Origin: Desulfuromonadaceae bacterium
Lineage (GTDB): Bacteria > Desulfobacterota > Desulfuromonadia > Desulfuromonadales > Geopsychrobacteraceae
Direction: 5' to 3'
DNA: 7,038 nucleotides
Assembly (NCBI GenBank): GCA_016744555.1
Contig: JADGED010000124.1
Location: 1 to 7,038 of the forward strand
This document shows positions 6,152 through 7,038 of this stretch, in pieces. The notes below the pieces were generated by a model. That model had not been told where the DNA came from. It searched no databases and saw only the letters and a list, made by a program, of their open reading frames with translations. Made by a program: the position numbers and the translations under genes. The first letter of the stretch is position 1, and every line of letters begins with the position of its first letter.

Positions 6152-7038
6152 ATGGTCAAATCTTTCAACGCCGCCCTAAAGACAATCCTCGAAAATGTAA
6201 CTAGTTTAGATATTGAGTTGGTCGATTTGGCCGACCTGGTTGGCAGGGTGGTCGCAACCGATATCGCAGCTCCGTGGCCGTTGCCTTGCTGGGACAATTC
6301 TGAAATGGATGGTTTTGCGGTGCGTGCAGGGGATTGTCACCTCCTCGCGGAGTTGAAGATAGATGGATATATACCTGCTGGAGCGAATGCCAATGGGGTC
6401 AGGGTTGAGTCTGGCTCAGCAGTGCGGATTATGACAGGGGCACCAATTCCTCTTGGTTGTGATGCTATTGTACCGATTGAAAATACAACCGTTGTGGAGA
6501 ATACAGTAACTATCCGTATGGCAGTCGCAGCAGGTGATTATATTCGCTGTTGTGGTAGCGATATTGCTGTTGATGAAATTATTATCTCTGCAGGGTCAAA
6601 GTTGCGACCCGCAGAAATTAATTTGTTGGCATCTTTTTCGCTGTTGCAGGTGCCAGTGTATCGTCAACCACGGGTAGCTATTTTATCGACTGGCGATGAA
6701 TTGGTTGCCCCTACTGAAATTCCAACGGCGGGACAAATTATTGATAGCAACTCTTGGTCGTTAGCAGCAGCTGTGAGTGAAATTGGGGCGATACCGCAAA
6801 TGTTGGGGATTGCACAAGACAACCTACCAGATTTGCAGGAAAAAATCGCTCTGGGGTTGGAGGCTGATGTGTTGATAACTTCAGCTGGAGTTTCAGCTGG
6901 TGATCGTGATTTTGTCCGTGATTCGCTAGCTGCGGCTGGAGTTATCCAGCAGTTTTGGAAGGTAGCAATCAAACCTGGTGGTCCTACAGCATTTGGTATT
7001 AAGGGTGAGAAGAAAGTCTTTTCTTTGCCAGGTAATCC
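6152..7038 (+). CDS. moeA: molybdopterin molybdotransferase MoeA (partial, 3' end beyond window)
   Basis: MoeA inserts molybdate into adenylylated molybdopterin, prepared by MogA or MoaB, the last general step of molybdenum cofactor synthesis in the cytoplasm. The 295 full codons present cover most of the roughly 400-residue family; the C-terminal domain IV is outside the window. Motifs are DNSEMDGFAV at 48-57, RIMTGAPIPLGCDAIVPIE at 92-110, the MogA-like domain with ILSTGDEL at 177-184 and IIDSN at 196-200, TSAGVSAGDRD at 243-253, KPGGPTAFG at 274-282, and SLPGNP at the edge. Two positions differ from common sequences: TSGGVS reads TSAGVS, and KPGKP reads KPGGP. The start is well supported: AAGGA eight bases upstream, a typical SFxxAL beginning, and a probable promoter just before. 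It is divergent from the glycosylase gene, so neighbouring cofactor genes, if any, would lie to the right. Confidence 0.96.
   Translation, partial: MVKSFNAALKTILENVTSLDIELVDLADLVGRVVATDIAAPWPLPCWDNSEMDGFAVRAGDCHLLAELKIDGYIPAGANANGVRVESGSAVRIMTGAPIPLGCDAIVPIENTTVVENTVTIRMAVAAGDYIRCCGSDIAVDEIIISAGSKLRPAEINLLASFSLLQVPVYRQPRVAILSTGDELVAPTEIPTAGQIIDSNSWSLAAAVSEIGAIPQMLGIAQDNLPDLQEKIALGLEADVLITSAGVSAGDRDFVRDSLAAAGVIQQFWKVAIKPGGPTAFGIKGEKKVFSLPGN

Noticed and set aside
6664..6972. Minus-strand 102-codon reading frame
   Set aside because: It lies wholly inside moeA, which has clear family motifs on the opposite strand; it is a shadow frame.

Overview
The window looks like an ordinary chromosomal housekeeping block from a Gram-negative bacterium. 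It holds five genes on the minus strand, one divergent gene cut by the right edge, and about 450 bases of non-coding DNA at the left edge that is unusually rich in inverted repeats. ElyC (an envelope factor of Gram-negative bacteria) beside LspA, a bacterial-type IleS with a C-terminal zinc site and a COG2231-type endonuclease III relative would fit a delta-proteobacterium of the Desulfuromonas/Geobacter kind. That placement is inference from recalled family resemblance and is not firm.

Layout from left to right. Bases 1-451 carry no convincing gene. Four short hairpins lie at 5-19, 45-75, 165-182 and 194-216, followed by a large imperfect palindrome at 274-459 whose right arm contains the stop codon of yigZ. 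Bases 452-4335 hold a tightly packed minus-strand cluster transcribed as ileS, lspA, yigZ, with a single base between each stop and the next start. Upstream of it on the same strand are an ElyC-like membrane protein gene (4463-5263) and an endonuclease III-like DNA glycosylase gene (5357-6004), separated by gaps of 93 and 127 bases. A 147-base divergent intergenic region (6005-6151) holds a plausible sigma-70-type promoter for moeA and three copies of a TAACC(n)TAA element. Two of these form an inverted repeat around the promoter. moeA starts at 6152 and runs off the right edge.

Functionally the minus-strand genes cover isoleucyl-tRNA charging, lipoprotein signal-peptide removal, an IMPACT-family protein of unclear role, envelope/lipid-carrier homeostasis and DNA base-excision repair. 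The divergent gene belongs to molybdenum cofactor synthesis. No phage, transposase, CRISPR, toxin-antitoxin or defence genes are visible, and I see no clear new multi-gene system. The parts least explained by known genes are the hairpin-rich left flank, which is a candidate MITE-like repeat or structured RNA, and the repeated element in front of moeA.
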